DNA from: Hathewaya massiliensis
GTDB taxonomy: Bacteria > Bacillota > Clostridia > Clostridiales > Clostridiaceae
Length of the DNA stretch: 64,000 nt
Direction: 5' to 3'
NCBI RefSeq assembly: GCF_902143515.1
Contig: NZ_CABFVD010000007.1
Location: 1-64,000 of the forward strand
The translations under genes were made by a program, and so were the position numbers. The notes under the pieces are model-generated. The model was not told the origin of the DNA. It made no database searches and worked only from the letters and a program-made list of their open reading frames with translations. Of the stretch, positions 8,181 through 18,324 are shown one piece after another; the stretch's first letter is position 1, and each line of letters starts with the position of its first letter.

Positions 8181-10277
8181 ATGAGTCGTGTACATGAAAT
8201 AGAATTAGGCGGAAGAAAACTTAGAGTAGAATCTGGCAAGGTAGGTATGTTATCAGATACTGCTATATTCATCAGTTATGGTGAGACTGTTATAATGGTC
8301 AATGTAAATGCATCAAAAGAACCAAGAGAGGGTATTGACTTTTTTCCATTAAGTGTAGAGTATGAAGAAAGACTTTATGCTGTTGGAAAGATTCCTGGTG
8401 GGTTTATAAAGAGAGAAGGAAGACCTTCTGAAAAGGCTATCTTAAGTGCTAGAGCAATTGATAGACCAATTAGGCCTCTTTTCCCTAAAGGATATAGAAA
8501 TGATGTTCAAGTAGTTTGTACAGTACTATCTGTAGAGCAGGATAATTCACCAGAAATTTTAGCAATGAATGGTGCATCAACGGCTCTTTGTTTATCAAGT
8601 TTACCATTTACAATTCCTGTTGCAAATGTACTTGTAGGTCTAATAGATGGTGAATTTATTTTAAATCCAACTACAGAACAGAGAGAAAAAAGTATACTTC
8701 ATTTAGTTGTTAGTGCTACAGAAGAAAGAATAATGATGATTGAAGCAGGTGCTAATGAAGTTGATGAAGAAACCATGATAGAGGCTATAAACTTTGGATT
8801 TAAATATTGTCAGGAAATTGTTAAATTCCAAAAAGAAGCTATGAAACTTTTTGGAAAAGAAAAACCAGAGCCAGTTTTATATGAAGTTTCTGAAGAATTA
8901 GAAAAAGAAATTAGAGATTATGCATTTTCTATGATAAAGGATGCTATGTATATTACTGATAAAGATAAGAGAAATGACAAGATTGACGAAGCTAAGATTA
9001 AAATTCAAGAATATCTTGGGGACAGATACGATGAAGTTGCAAAAGATGTTGCTGATATAGTATATAGAATTCAAAAAGAAGTCGTAAGAAATATGCTTCT
9101 AAACGAGAAAAGAAGACCTGATGGAAGGGCTTTTGATCAAATTAGACAAATAGAATGTGACGTTGCAATCTTACCTAGAACTCATGGCACAGGATTATTT
9201 AGAAGAGGTTTAACTCAAGTAATGACTGTTGCTACCTTAGGAGCTTTAGGTGATGTACAGATAATAGATGGTATCGGTGAGGAAAATTCAAAGAGATACA
9301 TGCACCACTATAATTTCCCAGCTTACAGCGTTGGAGAAGTGAAACCGCTTAGAGGACCTGGAAGAAGGGAAATAGGTCATGGAGCTTTAGCAGAAAGAGC
9401 TTTAGAGCCATTAATTCCATCAGAAGAAGAATTTCCTTATACAATTAGACTTGTTTCAGAAGTTTTAAGTTCTAATGGATCAACTTCACAAGCCAGTGTT
9501 TGTGGTAGTACTTTAGCATTGTTGGATGCAGGAGTTCCTATTAAAAGACCTGCTGCTGGAATAGCTATGGGGCTTATTACTAACGAAGATTTATCTAAAG
9601 AAGAAGTTATTACTGATATACAAGGTTTAGAAGATTTCTTTGGGGATATGGACTTTAAGGTAGCTGGTACAGAGGAAGGTATAACTTCAATACAAGTTGA
9701 TACTAAAATTAAAGGATTATCAGAAAAGGTAATTCATGATGCTATATATGGAGCTAGAAAAGCCAGACTTCATATATTAGAAAAAATCAAAGAATGTATA
9801 GCTGAACCAAGAAAAGAACTTTCACCATATGCACCAAGAATGCTAACAATGAAAGTAGACCCAGAAAAAATTAGAGACGTTATTGGAGCAGGTGGAAAAA
9901 CTATTAAAAAGATCATTGCAGAAACTAATGTTACAATCGATACAAATGATGATGGAACAATTGTTATAATGTCTAGTGACATGGAAGCTGCAAATAAAGC
10001 CTTTAAAATTATAGAAACTATCACAAAAGATGTAAAACAAGGGGAAGTATATTTAGGAAAGGTTACTAAGATAACTGCTTTTGGAGCTTTTGTTGAGGTA
10101 TTACCAAATAAAGAAGGCCTTGTTCATATTTCAAAACTTGATAATAAAAGAGTTAATAAAGTTGAGGATGTAGTATCATTAGGAGATGAGATTCTTGTAA
10201 AGGTTGTTGAAATCGACAGCCAAGGAAGAATTAACCTTTCTAGAAAAGATGCTATGGAGCAAAACGAAGAAAAATAA
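8181..10277 (+). CDS. pnp: Polyribonucleotide nucleotidyltransferase (PNPase)
   Basis: PNPase is the 3'-to-5' phosphorolytic exonuclease of mRNA decay and forms a trimeric ring. The 698-residue protein has two RNase PH domains separated by an all-alpha linker, a KH domain with GAGGKTIK near residue 568, and a C-terminal S1 domain (about 620-690). The ATG at 8181 has the best spacing (7 bases) from GGAGG (8169-8173); the ATG at 8175 is too close. Full length is normal. Confidence 0.96.
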   Translation: MSRVHEIELGGRKLRVESGKVGMLSDTAIFISYGETVIMVNVNASKEPREGIDFFPLSVEYEERLYAVGKIPGGFIKREGRPSEKAILSARAIDRPIRPLFPKGYRNDVQVVCTVLSVEQDNSPEILAMNGASTALCLSSLPFTIPVANVLVGLIDGEFILNPTTEQREKSILHLVVSATEERIMMIEAGANEVDEETMIEAINFGFKYCQEIVKFQKEAMKLFGKEKPEPVLYEVSEELEKEIRDYAFSMIKDAMYITDKDKRNDKIDEAKIKIQEYLGDRYDEVAKDVADIVYRIQKEVVRNMLLNEKRRPDGRAFDQIRQIECDVAILPRTHGTGLFRRGLTQVMTVATLGALGDVQIIDGIGEENSKRYMHHYNFPAYSVGEVKPLRGPGRREIGHGALAERALEPLIPSEEEFPYTIRLVSEVLSSNGSTSQASVCGSTLALLDAGVPIKRPAAGIAMGLITNEDLSKEEVITDIQGLEDFFGDMDFKVAGTEEGITSIQVDTKIKGLSEKVIHDAIYGARKARLHILEKIKECIAEPRKELSPYAPRMLTMKVDPEKIRDVIGAGGKTIKKIIAETNVTIDTNDDGTIVIMSSDMEAANKAFKIIETITKDVKQGEVYLGKVTKITAFGAFVEVLPNKEGLVHISKLDNKRVNKVEDVVSLGDEILVKVVEIDSQGRINLSRKDAMEQNEEK

Positions 10278-10307
10278 TTTTTAAAATAAAAAATAGTTTT
10301 TACGTAG

Positions 10308-10336
10308 AAGGGCATAATAAAAATGCCTTTTTATTT
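10308..10336 (+). terminator. Intrinsic terminator of pnp
   Basis: AAGGGCAT (10308-10315) pairs with ATGCCTTT (10323-10330), followed by a T-rich tract. Confidence 0.75.
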
Positions 10337-10380
10337 TTGCTAAAATAGAATATAATATTATAATATTTAGAGGTGATGAT

Positions 10381-11649
10381 ATGTATGAAATGATTACTTT
10401 AAAAAATGGATTAAGAGTAGTCTTAGAACATATAAGTTATGTAAATTCTATTAGTATAGGTGTTTGGATTGAAAATGGTTCTAGAAATGAAAATGCTTAT
10501 AATAATGGTATTTCTCATTTTATTGAACATATGCTTTTTAAAGGTACCCACAATAGAAGCTCAAAAGATATAGTTGAAGTTATTGAAGATGTGGGAGGAC
10601 AGATAAATGCATTTACCAGTAAAGAAGTAACTTGTTTTTATACTAAAGCTTTAGATACTCATTTAGAACTATGTTTAGATGTATTATCTGATATGATATT
10701 AAACAGCAAATTTGAAGAAGAAGATATTGAAAAGGAAAAAAAGGTGATTTTTGAAGAAATAAAGATGGGAGAAGACAGCCCAGAGGATATGTTATCAGAT
10801 ATACATAATATAGCAATTTGGGGTGAAGATCCTATTGCTATGCCAATACTTGGTACTTATTCTAGTTTAGAAAATTTAAATAGAGACACTATGCTAAACT
10901 ATTTAAAAAAATACTATGTTCCAGAAAATGCTGTAATATCTATTTGTGGTAACTTTAAAAAAGATACTATATATAATATACTAGAAAAGTATTTTGGGGA
11001 ATGGAACAGCTCATTAGGCAAAAAAATTAATTATACTACCCCTAAAATATTAGATAAAAAATTATTTAAAGAAAAAGATATAGAACAAACACAATTTAGT
11101 TTAGGAATTGAAGGACTTCCAATGGGACATGAGGATATGTATTCATTAGCGCTACTAACTAATATGTTTTCAGGTGGAGCTTCTTCAAAACTTTTTCAAA
11201 AAATACGAGAAAACTTAAGCTTGTGCTATACAATATATGGATACACTTCATCTCTAATAAATACAGGTGTAGTTACTATATATACAGCATTAAGCTCTGA
11301 GTATGTAAAAGAGGCATACATGGAAATTGAAAAGGAACTATATAAGTTTTCAAAAGAAACTTTATCAGAAGATAAACTGATAAAAGCTAAGGAACAATTA
11401 AAAGGTAATTATATATTAGCATTAGAAAGTACTACTAGTAGGATGTTCAGTAATGGCAAATCTTGCCTAATACTAAATGAAATTAAAACACCAGAAGATA
11501 TATTAAATAAAATAGAAGCCATTAATAAGGACTCTATAGAGAGGGTAATGGATAATACCTTTAGAAAAGGAATCTGTAATGCAGCATTCTTAAGTAAAAA
11601 CTATGAAGAAGTAAAAAAATCCCTTCCATTTGATATTATAAAGTTATAG
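10381..11649 (+). CDS. M16 family zinc metallopeptidase (MlpA/PqqL-like)
   Basis: A 422-residue M16 (pitrilysin/insulinase) protease of the YmxG/MlpA group found after pnp in Firmicutes. The inverted zinc motif HFIEH (about 47-51) and the downstream glutamate in FEEIKMGED (about 121-129) are intact, so activity is expected. M16B enzymes act as clamshell peptidases on short peptides. The family link is clear. The physiological substrate is not, and the symbol mlpA is by homology only. Confidence 0.88.
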   Translation: MYEMITLKNGLRVVLEHISYVNSISIGVWIENGSRNENAYNNGISHFIEHMLFKGTHNRSSKDIVEVIEDVGGQINAFTSKEVTCFYTKALDTHLELCLDVLSDMILNSKFEEEDIEKEKKVIFEEIKMGEDSPEDMLSDIHNIAIWGEDPIAMPILGTYSSLENLNRDTMLNYLKKYYVPENAVISICGNFKKDTIYNILEKYFGEWNSSLGKKINYTTPKILDKKLFKEKDIEQTQFSLGIEGLPMGHEDMYSLALLTNMFSGGASSKLFQKIRENLSLCYTIYGYTSSLINTGVVTIYTALSSEYVKEAYMEIEKELYKFSKETLSEDKLIKAKEQLKGNYILALESTTSRMFSNGKSCLILNEIKTPEDILNKIEAINKDSIERVMDNTFRKGICNAAFLSKNYEEVKKSLPFDIIKL

Positions 11650-11659
11650 TAAGTTATAC

Positions 11660-11705
11660 TCCTCCCCTTATACTCATAAAATATATAAATGTATATAAGG
11701 GAGGA
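11660..11705 (+). promoter_or_regulatory. Hairpin masking the ymxH ribosome binding site
   Basis: TCCTCCCCTTATAC (11660-11673) can pair almost completely with GTATATAAGGGAGGA (11691-11705). The 3' arm contains the GGGAGGA ribosome site seven bases before the ymxH ATG, so the fold would block initiation unless opened. Confidence 0.55.
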
Positions 11706-11711
11706 ATTTTT

Positions 11712-11972
11712 ATGGATAATACTAAATTTTTTAGTGAGATGGAGCGATATGAAATAATCAATATAAATGATGGTGATAAATACAGTTTTTTAGGAAATAA
11801 CGATGTTGCTATAGATGAGCATGGAAATTTAAAATTATTATTATTAAATGATTCTAAATCTAGCTTTAGCCTCTTTAGTAAAAGCGATTTTTTTGAAGTA
11901 CCTTGGGAGTGTGTTAAAAAAATTGGATCAAGAACTATAATAATTGATATGGAAAGAGAAGAAAATAAGTAA
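11712..11972 (+). CDS. ymxH: YlmC/YmxH family PRC-barrel sporulation protein
   Basis: An 86-residue PRC-barrel-like protein of the YlmC/YmxH family, which is conserved in spore formers. The N-terminal FSEMERYEIININDGDKYSF and the C-terminal VPWECVKKIGSRTIIID are the usual segments. Its function is not established beyond an association with sporulation genes. It lies between the M16 peptidase and aspartokinase as in Bacillus, where spoVFAB and asd also lie nearby but are absent here. Confidence 0.82.
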   Translation: MDNTKFFSEMERYEIININDGDKYSFLGNNDVAIDEHGNLKLLLLNDSKSSFSLFSKSDFFEVPWECVKKIGSRTIIIDMEREENK

Positions 11973-11987
11973 ATTGTAGGTGATATA

Positions 11988-13172
11988 ATGAAATTAATAG
12001 TACAAAAGTTTGGTGGAACATCAGTTTCCACTGATAGTAGAAGAAAGCAGACTGTAGAAAAAATTAAAAATGCAATTAATGAAGGCTACACACCAGTAGT
12101 TGTAGTATCAGCTATGGGAAGAATGGGAGCACCCTATGCCACAGATACCCTAATATCACTTTTAAGTAAAGATTTTAGGAAAAAAAATTTACAAGCTCAA
12201 GATACTTTAATAAGCTGTGGAGAAATAATAAGCACTGTAGTAATGTGTAATGAACTTTTTAATGAAGGTATAGATGCCATACCATTATCAGGCGGACAAG
12301 CTGGTATAATAACAGATAACTCCTATAGTAATGCAGGTATATTAAAAGTTGATGAAAATAAAATTTTAGAAATTTTAAAGGAAGATAAAATACCTATAGT
12401 AGCTGGATTTCAAGGTGTTACTGAAAAAGGATTTACAACAACTTTAGGAAGAGGTGGCAGTGATGTTACTGCAGTCTTGCTTGGTGTTGCTATAAAAGCT
12501 GAGAAAGTTGTTATATATACAGATGTGGATGGAATTATGACTACAGATCCTAGAATAGTTCCAGAAGCTTCTTTAATTAAAGAAATAAATTATGAAGAAA
12601 TTTTTCAATTTGCAGAACAAGGTGCTAAAGTTATTCATCCTCGTGCGGTGGAAATTGCTAAGAAAAATAGTATGCCGCTTTTAATTAAAAACACCATGAG
12701 TGAAAGTGGTGGCACTTTAATTAGTAATTTTTATGATTCAGATTTAAATAAAGTTGTAACAGGTATTACCAATATTAATGAAAGAGTACAATTTAGAGTG
12801 AAAAATTCTAATGAAAATTATTTTAAATTGTTTGATACCTTTGCTGAAAATAATATAAGTTTAGATCTTATAAATGTATTTCCTCAAGAAAAAATATTTA
12901 CTATTGATAAAGAGGATAAGGATAAGGCAAATGAAATTATAAATAGTCTTAATCTTAAATGTGAAGTTGTTGAAAATTGTAGTAAGATTTCTATAATAGG
13001 TTCTGGAATGAAAGGAATGCCTGGAGTTATGGCTAGAATTTTAACAGCACTTACAAGAGAAAAAATTGAAATTTTTCAAACTGCAGATTCACACAATACT
13101 ATTTGGTGTTTAATAAAAGAATGCGATGTAATTAAAGCCTTAAGATCCCTACACAAAGAGTTTAAACTATAA
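11988..13172 (+). CDS. dapG: Aspartate kinase (monofunctional, DapG type)
   Basis: Aspartate kinase makes aspartyl phosphate, the first step to diaminopimelate, lysine, threonine and methionine. The 394-residue protein starts with KFGGTSV, has the GRGGSD and YTDVDGIMTTDPR segments of the kinase domain, and carries two ACT domains in the last 130 residues for allosteric control. It starts 16 bases after ymxH. The neighbouring asd and dapA of the Bacillus locus are missing here. The choice of DapG over LysC isoform is by context. Confidence 0.88.
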   Translation: MKLIVQKFGGTSVSTDSRRKQTVEKIKNAINEGYTPVVVVSAMGRMGAPYATDTLISLLSKDFRKKNLQAQDTLISCGEIISTVVMCNELFNEGIDAIPLSGGQAGIITDNSYSNAGILKVDENKILEILKEDKIPIVAGFQGVTEKGFTTTLGRGGSDVTAVLLGVAIKAEKVVIYTDVDGIMTTDPRIVPEASLIKEINYEEIFQFAEQGAKVIHPRAVEIAKKNSMPLLIKNTMSESGGTLISNFYDSDLNKVVTGITNINERVQFRVKNSNENYFKLFDTFAENNISLDLINVFPQEKIFTIDKEDKDKANEIINSLNLKCEVVENCSKISIIGSGMKGMPGVMARILTALTREKIEIFQTADSHNTIWCLIKECDVIKALRSLHKEFKL

Positions 13173-13184
13173 AGTTAATTGCAT

Positions 13185-13231
13185 AAAAATCCTTCTAAAG
13201 CAAACACTAAGTTTAAGTTAGGAGGGATTTT
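13185..13231 (+). promoter_or_regulatory. Hairpin masking the tepA ribosome binding site
   Basis: AAAAATCCTTCTAA (13185-13198) pairs with TTAGGAGGGATTTT (13218-13231), with G-T pairs tolerated. The 3' arm contains GGAGGG, the ribosome site for the ATG at 13233. Confidence 0.5.
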
Positions 13232-13232
13232 A

Positions 13233-13931
13233 ATGTTTGATTTAAAAAATAACGCAGAAGAAGAAAGAGAAAATGAAGTAGAGGAAACTCGTGAAAATAT
13301 TAAAGAATTAGGATTGCCTAATATAGCTAAAGTAGACGATAGTATTCAAGTAGTACCTATAATAGGTCAAATAGAAGGTCATATGGCTCAAAATCCTCAA
13401 ACAAAAACTACAAAATATGAGCATATAATACCGCTATTAATCGCCATGGAAAGGGATAAAAATGTTAAGGGTATTTTAACTGTTTTAAATACTGTTGGTG
13501 GAGATGTGGAAGCTGGTCTTGCAATATCTGAGATGATAAGGAGTATTAGCAAACCCACGGTATCTTTAGTTATAGGAGGCGGACATTCTATAGGTGTTCC
13601 CTTAGCTACGGCTGCATCCTATTCTTTTATATCCCCTTCAGCAACTATGATCATTCATCCTATAAGAATGAATGGACTTGTAATTGGAGTTCCTCAAACC
13701 TTTGAATATTTTAATAAAATGCAGGAAAGAATTACTGAATTCATAGTTAGAACATCCCATATTGATAAAGAAACAATAAATAAATTAATGCTAGAAACTA
13801 AAGACTTATTGAATGATATGGGTACTATACTAATTGGTAAGCAAGCAGTAGATTGTGGGCTTATTGATGAAGTTGGTGGCATAAAAGAAGCACTTTGCAA
13901 ATTAAATGAACTAATAGGAAAAGAATCATAG
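13233..13931 (+). CDS. tepA: ClpP-like serine peptidase TepA
   Basis: A 232-residue cytosolic ClpP/SppA-superfamily peptidase of the TepA type, associated with protein export and clearance of signal peptides in Bacillus. GGGHSIGVPLATAA holds the probable nucleophile Ser and IIHPIR the probable His. The ATG at 13233 follows GGAGGG; an in-frame TTG at 13179 lies upstream of the ribosome-site hairpin and would add an unlikely N-terminus. It precedes spoIIIE as in Bacillus. Biochemical role is inferred from the family. Confidence 0.85.
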   Translation: MFDLKNNAEEERENEVEETRENIKELGLPNIAKVDDSIQVVPIIGQIEGHMAQNPQTKTTKYEHIIPLLIAMERDKNVKGILTVLNTVGGDVEAGLAISEMIRSISKPTVSLVIGGGHSIGVPLATAASYSFISPSATMIIHPIRMNGLVIGVPQTFEYFNKMQERITEFIVRTSHIDKETINKLMLETKDLLNDMGTILIGKQAVDCGLIDEVGGIKEALCKLNELIGKES

Positions 13932-13953
13932 TTCACACTATGATTCTTTTTTA
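13920..13953 (+). terminator. Intrinsic terminator of tepA
   Basis: AAGAATCATAG pairs with CTATGATTCTT across a short loop and is followed by T residues. The 5' arm includes the tepA stop codon. Confidence 0.75.
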
Positions 13954-14003
13954 AAGGAAATATATAATTTATGTAGAAATAATAAAAGTGGAGGTGATAT
14001 TTC

Positions 14004-16268
14004 GTGGCAAGATCTAAAAAAACTACGAGTAATAAAGAGATTAAAGGAATAATACTAATTACTGTAGGCATATTAATTTTACTAAGTCTATGTTCTATAT
14101 TCTTTGAAAATTCTTCTCCAGGAATTATAGGTAAATTTATTAGAAACATATTATTTTCTTTTTTTGGATTAGGTTCATATGTCCTCCCCTTTATTCTAAT
14201 ATTTATAGGAAATTGTTATATTATTAAAAAGGGTAAAATACAGTTTAATGAAAAGTTCTATGCTGGTTTAACTGCAATTATAAATACAATGTTAATAATA
14301 CAAATGGTATATTATAATATTTTTTATGACAAAAGCCTTATAAATGTTTTTTTAAATTTTTACAATTCAAAGAGTATAGTTCATGGTGGTTTTTGTGCAT
14401 ACTTAATTGATTGGCCCTTAAAAATACTTTTAGGTAAAACTGGTTCATATATTGTATTTTGCTGTGTGTATATAATAAGTTTTATGATACTATTTGCATT
14501 TTCTCTAGAAGATATTTTTATAAGATTTAAAAATAATATTACATATAAAAGAAAAGTATTTAAGGAAAATAAGAATAAAAAAACTAAAGAATCAATAAAA
14601 ATAATTGATGACACAATTGATATAATTGAAAAACAGGAACCCTCCATAGCTATGGACTCCATGAGCATAAATAAGATTAAGGTTATGGATTTTTTAAAAA
14701 GTTCAAACTCAGGTGAAGAATACTATGATGAAGAAAAGAATGAAAGTTCATACATAGAAAAAGAAGATTCCCCCAAAAATGAGGAGGACATATCTTCAGA
14801 AATTCAAAAAAACTATAGTATTAAAAATACTAATATAGATTATAAACTTCCACCCTTAGAATTATTAAAAGAGAACAAAAGCTTAAAAAATAAAAGGGGA
14901 GATAACAAAGAACTACTAACTAATGCTAGTAAACTACAAGATACCTTAAGTAGCTTTGGTGTTAATGCTAAAGTTGTACAAGTTACCAAAGGTCCCTCTG
15001 TAACTAGGTTTGAAATACAACCGGAAACAGGGGTTAAGGTAAGTAAAATAGTAAATTTATCTGATGATATTGCATTGAACTTAGCAGCCCCTGGAATTCG
15101 TATAGAAGCACCAATTCCCGGAAAAGCTGCTATTGGTATTGAGGTTCCAAATGAAAACCTAAGTCCTGTATTTTTAAGAGAGATAATAGAGTCTAAGGAA
15201 TATATAAACTCTAATAAATCAATCTCTTTTGCTCTAGGTAAAGATATTGGTGGGAATTCTGTTGTTGCAGATCTCTCTAAAATGCCCCATTTATTAGTTG
15301 CTGGTGCAACAGGTTCTGGTAAAAGTGTTTGTATTAATACCCTAATAGTAAGTCTTCTTTATAAGTATTCACCGAAGGAAGTAAATTTATTATTAGTTGA
15401 CCCTAAAGTAGTTGAATTAAGTGTATACAATGGAATACCTCATCTTCTAATACCAGTAGTTACAGAACCTAAAAAAGCAGCAGGGGCTTTAAATTGGGCT
15501 GTAAATGAAATGACAAGGAGATATAACCTTTTTGCTGAAAATGGTGTTAGAAATATTGAGGGGTATAATGAATTAGTTGCAGATTCTAAAGAGATTGAGA
15601 AACTTTCATATATAGTCATAATAATAGATGAACTTGCTGATTTAATGATGGTATGTCCAAAAGATGTTGAAGACTATATAGCAAGACTAGCTCAGATGGC
15701 TAGAGCTGCGGGTATGCACCTTGTTATAGCTACTCAAAGGCCTTCCGTAGATGTAATTACTGGAATGATAAAAGCTAATATACCATCTAGAATTTCTTTT
15801 GCTGTATCAAGTCAAATAGATTCAAGAACTATTTTGGATTCTTCAGGAGCTGAAAAATTGCTAGGTAAAGGTGATATGTTATTTTATCCTGTAGGAGAGT
15901 CAAAGCCTGTTAGAATTCAAGGTGCATTTATTTCAGAAAAAGAGGTTGAGGATATTGTAGAATTTATAAAAGATCAAAGTGAAGAAGTTAAGTATGATGA
16001 GGACATTATAGAACAGATTCATTCAGCAGCTGAAGGGAATAGTATAGAAAATCCTGAAGAAGAAGTGGATGAGCTCTTAAACGATGCTATAAATTTTGTT
16101 GTAGAAAGCGGATATGCATCAACTTCTATGTTGCAAAGGAAATTTAAGATAGGGTATAATAGAGCAGCAAGAATTATTGATAGTATGGAAGAAAGAAATG
16201 TTATTTCGCAAAAAAATGGAAGTAAACCAAGGGAAGTCTTAATATCAAATAATGAACTAAATTCTTAG
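14004..16268 (+). CDS. spoIIIE: DNA translocase FtsK/SpoIIIE
   Basis: A membrane-anchored, ATP-driven DNA pump that moves chromosomes through the division or sporulation septum. The 754-residue protein has four probable N-terminal membrane segments (about residues 12-165), an acidic linker, and a motor domain with Walker A GATGSGKS near 433 and Walker B IIIDELADLM. A C-terminal winged-helix gamma domain (about 690-750) reads KOPS/SRS sites. The start is GTG at 14004, preceded by GGAGGTGA. SpoIIIE or FtsK cannot be separated by sequence alone; the position after tepA fits SpoIIIE. Confidence 0.92.
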   Translation: MARSKKTTSNKEIKGIILITVGILILLSLCSIFFENSSPGIIGKFIRNILFSFFGLGSYVLPFILIFIGNCYIIKKGKIQFNEKFYAGLTAIINTMLIIQMVYYNIFYDKSLINVFLNFYNSKSIVHGGFCAYLIDWPLKILLGKTGSYIVFCCVYIISFMILFAFSLEDIFIRFKNNITYKRKVFKENKNKKTKESIKIIDDTIDIIEKQEPSIAMDSMSINKIKVMDFLKSSNSGEEYYDEEKNESSYIEKEDSPKNEEDISSEIQKNYSIKNTNIDYKLPPLELLKENKSLKNKRGDNKELLTNASKLQDTLSSFGVNAKVVQVTKGPSVTRFEIQPETGVKVSKIVNLSDDIALNLAAPGIRIEAPIPGKAAIGIEVPNENLSPVFLREIIESKEYINSNKSISFALGKDIGGNSVVADLSKMPHLLVAGATGSGKSVCINTLIVSLLYKYSPKEVNLLLVDPKVVELSVYNGIPHLLIPVVTEPKKAAGALNWAVNEMTRRYNLFAENGVRNIEGYNELVADSKEIEKLSYIVIIIDELADLMMVCPKDVEDYIARLAQMARAAGMHLVIATQRPSVDVITGMIKANIPSRISFAVSSQIDSRTILDSSGAEKLLGKGDMLFYPVGESKPVRIQGAFISEKEVEDIVEFIKDQSEEVKYDEDIIEQIHSAAEGNSIENPEEEVDELLNDAINFVVESGYASTSMLQRKFKIGYNRAARIIDSMEERNVISQKNGSKPREVLISNNELNS

Positions 16269-16299
16269 AATAAATTCATACAAATTAGGAGGAACATAA

Positions 16300-17631
16300 G
16301 TGAAAAAATATAAAGTTGGATTAATAAACTTAGGTTGTGATAAAAATAGAATAGATGGTGAAATTGCTCTTGCAAGTTTAAATAAAAACTATATATTATG
16401 CAAAGATCCTGAGGAAGCTGAAATTATAATAGTAAATACTTGTGGTTTTATTGAAGATTCAAAACAAGAATCAATAAATACTATTTTAGAAATGGCCTAT
16501 TATAAAAAACAAAATTGTAAAGTTTTAATTGCTACAGGCTGCTTAACCCAAAGATATGGTGATGAACTATTAGAACTTATGCCCGAACTTGATGGTATTT
16601 TAGGGGTTAATAATTATGGTAAGTTAGATGAAATTATAGAAAAAGCTTTAAATAATGAAAAATCTTCTTATTGTAATTATAGTGATTCTAATATAAATGA
16701 AGGTGATAGAATAATAACTACAGATAAAGGAACTGCATATATTAGAATTTCCGAAGGCTGTGATAATGCTTGTGCATATTGTGCTATACCTAAGATAAGA
16801 GGTAGGTATAGAAGTAGAACCATAGAAAATATAGTAAACGAAGCAGAAAAATTAGCTGAGTGTGGGGTTAAAGAACTTATACTAGTAGCACAAGACACTA
16901 CAAGATATGGGGTAGATATATATAAAGAAAAAAAACTTCCACAATTATTAAGAGAAATTTCTAAGATAGATGGAATACAGTGGATTAGAATATTATACTG
17001 TTATGCTGAAGAAATAACAGAGGAATTAATAGAAGAAATAAAAGCAAATGATAAAGTATGCAAATATCTTGATATACCAATTCAACACATATCAGATAAT
17101 GTATTAAAGAACATGAGAAGAAAAGGAAGAAAAAAAATAATCACAGATAATATTAATAAGCTAAGAGAAAAAATACCTGGTATAGTACTTAGAACAACAT
17201 TAATTGTTGGCTTTCCTGGAGAAACTGAAGAGGATTTTTTAGAATTAAAGAGTTTCGTTGAAGAAACTAAATTTGATAAATTAGGTGTTTTTAAATACTC
17301 AAAAGAAGAAGATACAGCTGCCTTTTATATGAAGGATCAAATAAGTGAGGACATTAAAGAAATAAGAGAAGCTGAGATAATGATAACCCAACAGAAAATT
17401 TCTAGAAAAATTAATGAAAATAAATTGCAAAGGGTATATAATGTAATAGTAGAGAGTTTTGATGGCGTGTTATACCACGGAAGAAATTATGAAATGGCTC
17501 CTGAAATAGATGGAGATCTGATTTTTATCAGTGATAATAAATTAAACTTAGGTGAGTTTGTTCAGGTTAAAATTACAGAAGCCTTAGAATATGATTTAAT
17601 AGGAGTTGTATGGAATGAATCTAGCAAATAA
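16300..17631 (+). CDS. rimO: Ribosomal protein S12 methylthiotransferase RimO
   Basis: RimO is a radical SAM enzyme that adds a methylthio group to an aspartate of ribosomal protein S12. The 443-residue protein has the N-terminal cluster-binding domain ([13 protein letters not shown] near 9-21, then VNTCGF and TGCLTQ), the radical [11 protein letters not shown] motif near 155, and a C-terminal TRAM domain. INLGCDKN distinguishes it from MiaB, which is also present at 54619-55944. The GTG start follows AGGAGG; the 3' end overlaps pgsA. Confidence 0.93.
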   Translation: MKKYKVGLINLGCDKNRIDGEIALASLNKNYILCKDPEEAEIIIVNTCGFIEDSKQESINTILEMAYYKKQNCKVLIATGCLTQRYGDELLELMPELDGILGVNNYGKLDEIIEKALNNEKSSYCNYSDSNINEGDRIITTDKGTAYIRISEGCDNACAYCAIPKIRGRYRSRTIENIVNEAEKLAECGVKELILVAQDTTRYGVDIYKEKKLPQLLREISKIDGIQWIRILYCYAEEITEELIEEIKANDKVCKYLDIPIQHISDNVLKNMRRKGRKKIITDNINKLREKIPGIVLRTTLIVGFPGETEEDFLELKSFVEETKFDKLGVFKYSKEEDTAAFYMKDQISEDIKEIREAEIMITQQKISRKINENKLQRVYNVIVESFDGVLYHGRNYEMAPEIDGDLIFISDNKLNLGEFVQVKITEALEYDLIGVVWNESSK

Positions 17632-18160
17632 ACTTACTATACTTAGAATATTTTTAATACCTCTTTTTTTAATGTTTATAGCTGTTAAAGGTATACCTTA
17701 TGGAACCATAATTGCTACTGCAATTTTTATTATAGCTTCCCTTACAGATAAATTAGATGGGTATATAGCTAGAAGTAGAAATCAAATAACTACATTTGGT
17801 AAATTTATGGATCCCTTAGCAGATAAACTTTTAGTTACCTCAGCCCTAATCTCCTTAGTAGAATTACATGTAATTCATTCTTATGTTGCAGTAATAATAA
17901 TAGCACGAGAATTTGCAGTATCTGGACTTAGAACTTTAGCTGCCTCAGAGGGAATAGTAATTGCTGCTAGTTGGTGGGGAAAGATTAAAACAGTTATACA
18001 AATAGTAGCAATAATATTAGCATTATTTAATTTAACATACAAAATACCAATTTTAAATATCTTATCTCAAATAAGTATGGTGCTTGCTGTTATAATTACT
18101 ATAGTTTCAGGAATTGATTATTTTAATAAAAATAAACATGTAATAAAAGTAAATAAATAG
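17615..18160 (+). CDS. pgsA: CDP-diacylglycerol-glycerol-3-phosphate 3-phosphatidyltransferase PgsA
   Basis: PgsA makes phosphatidylglycerol phosphate in the cell membrane, the committed step to acidic phospholipids. The 181-residue integral protein carries the complete CDP-alcohol phosphatidyltransferase motif, DKLDGYIAR followed by GKFMDPLAD with all conserved Asp and Gly residues, and several hydrophobic helices. The ATG at 17615 is nine bases after AGGAG; an upstream in-frame TTG sits too close to that site. It overlaps rimO by 17 bases. Confidence 0.93.
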   Translation: MNLANKLTILRIFLIPLFLMFIAVKGIPYGTIIATAIFIIASLTDKLDGYIARSRNQITTFGKFMDPLADKLLVTSALISLVELHVIHSYVAVIIIAREFAVSGLRTLAASEGIVIAASWWGKIKTVIQIVAIILALFNLTYKIPILNILSQISMVLAVIITIVSGIDYFNKNKHVIKVNK

Positions 18161-18206
18161 TTTAAGTTTAAATTAATAGAAATATGTAAATAATACGAAT
18201 AAGAAA

Positions 18207-18242
18207 AAAGTTCCTATGATATTAAATTTAGGAACTTTTATT
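18207..18242 (+). terminator. Intrinsic terminator of pgsA
   Basis: AAAAGTTCCTA (18207-18217) pairs with TAGGAACTTTT (18229-18239) upstream of the recA promoter. Confidence 0.75.
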
Positions 18243-18250
18243 AATAATGG

Positions 18251-18279
18251 TTGACTATAAATAATTAATATAGTATAAT
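18251..18279 (+). promoter_or_regulatory. recA promoter
   Basis: TTGACT (18251-18256) and TATAAT (18274-18279) with a 17-base spacer. Confidence 0.75.
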
Positions 18280-18286
18280 CATTTTA

Positions 18287-18298
18287 GAACAGATGTTC
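18287..18298 (+). promoter_or_regulatory. LexA (SOS) box of recA
   Basis: GAACAGATGTTC fits the Gram-positive SOS box core GAAC-N4-GTTY exactly and is palindromic at its ends. It covers the expected transcription start, eight bases after the -10, so LexA binding would block recA transcription. A lexA gene lies at 46608-47216. Confidence 0.8.
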
Positions 18299-18324
18299 GA
18301 AGTTGAAAGGAAGGTGAACCCTTA

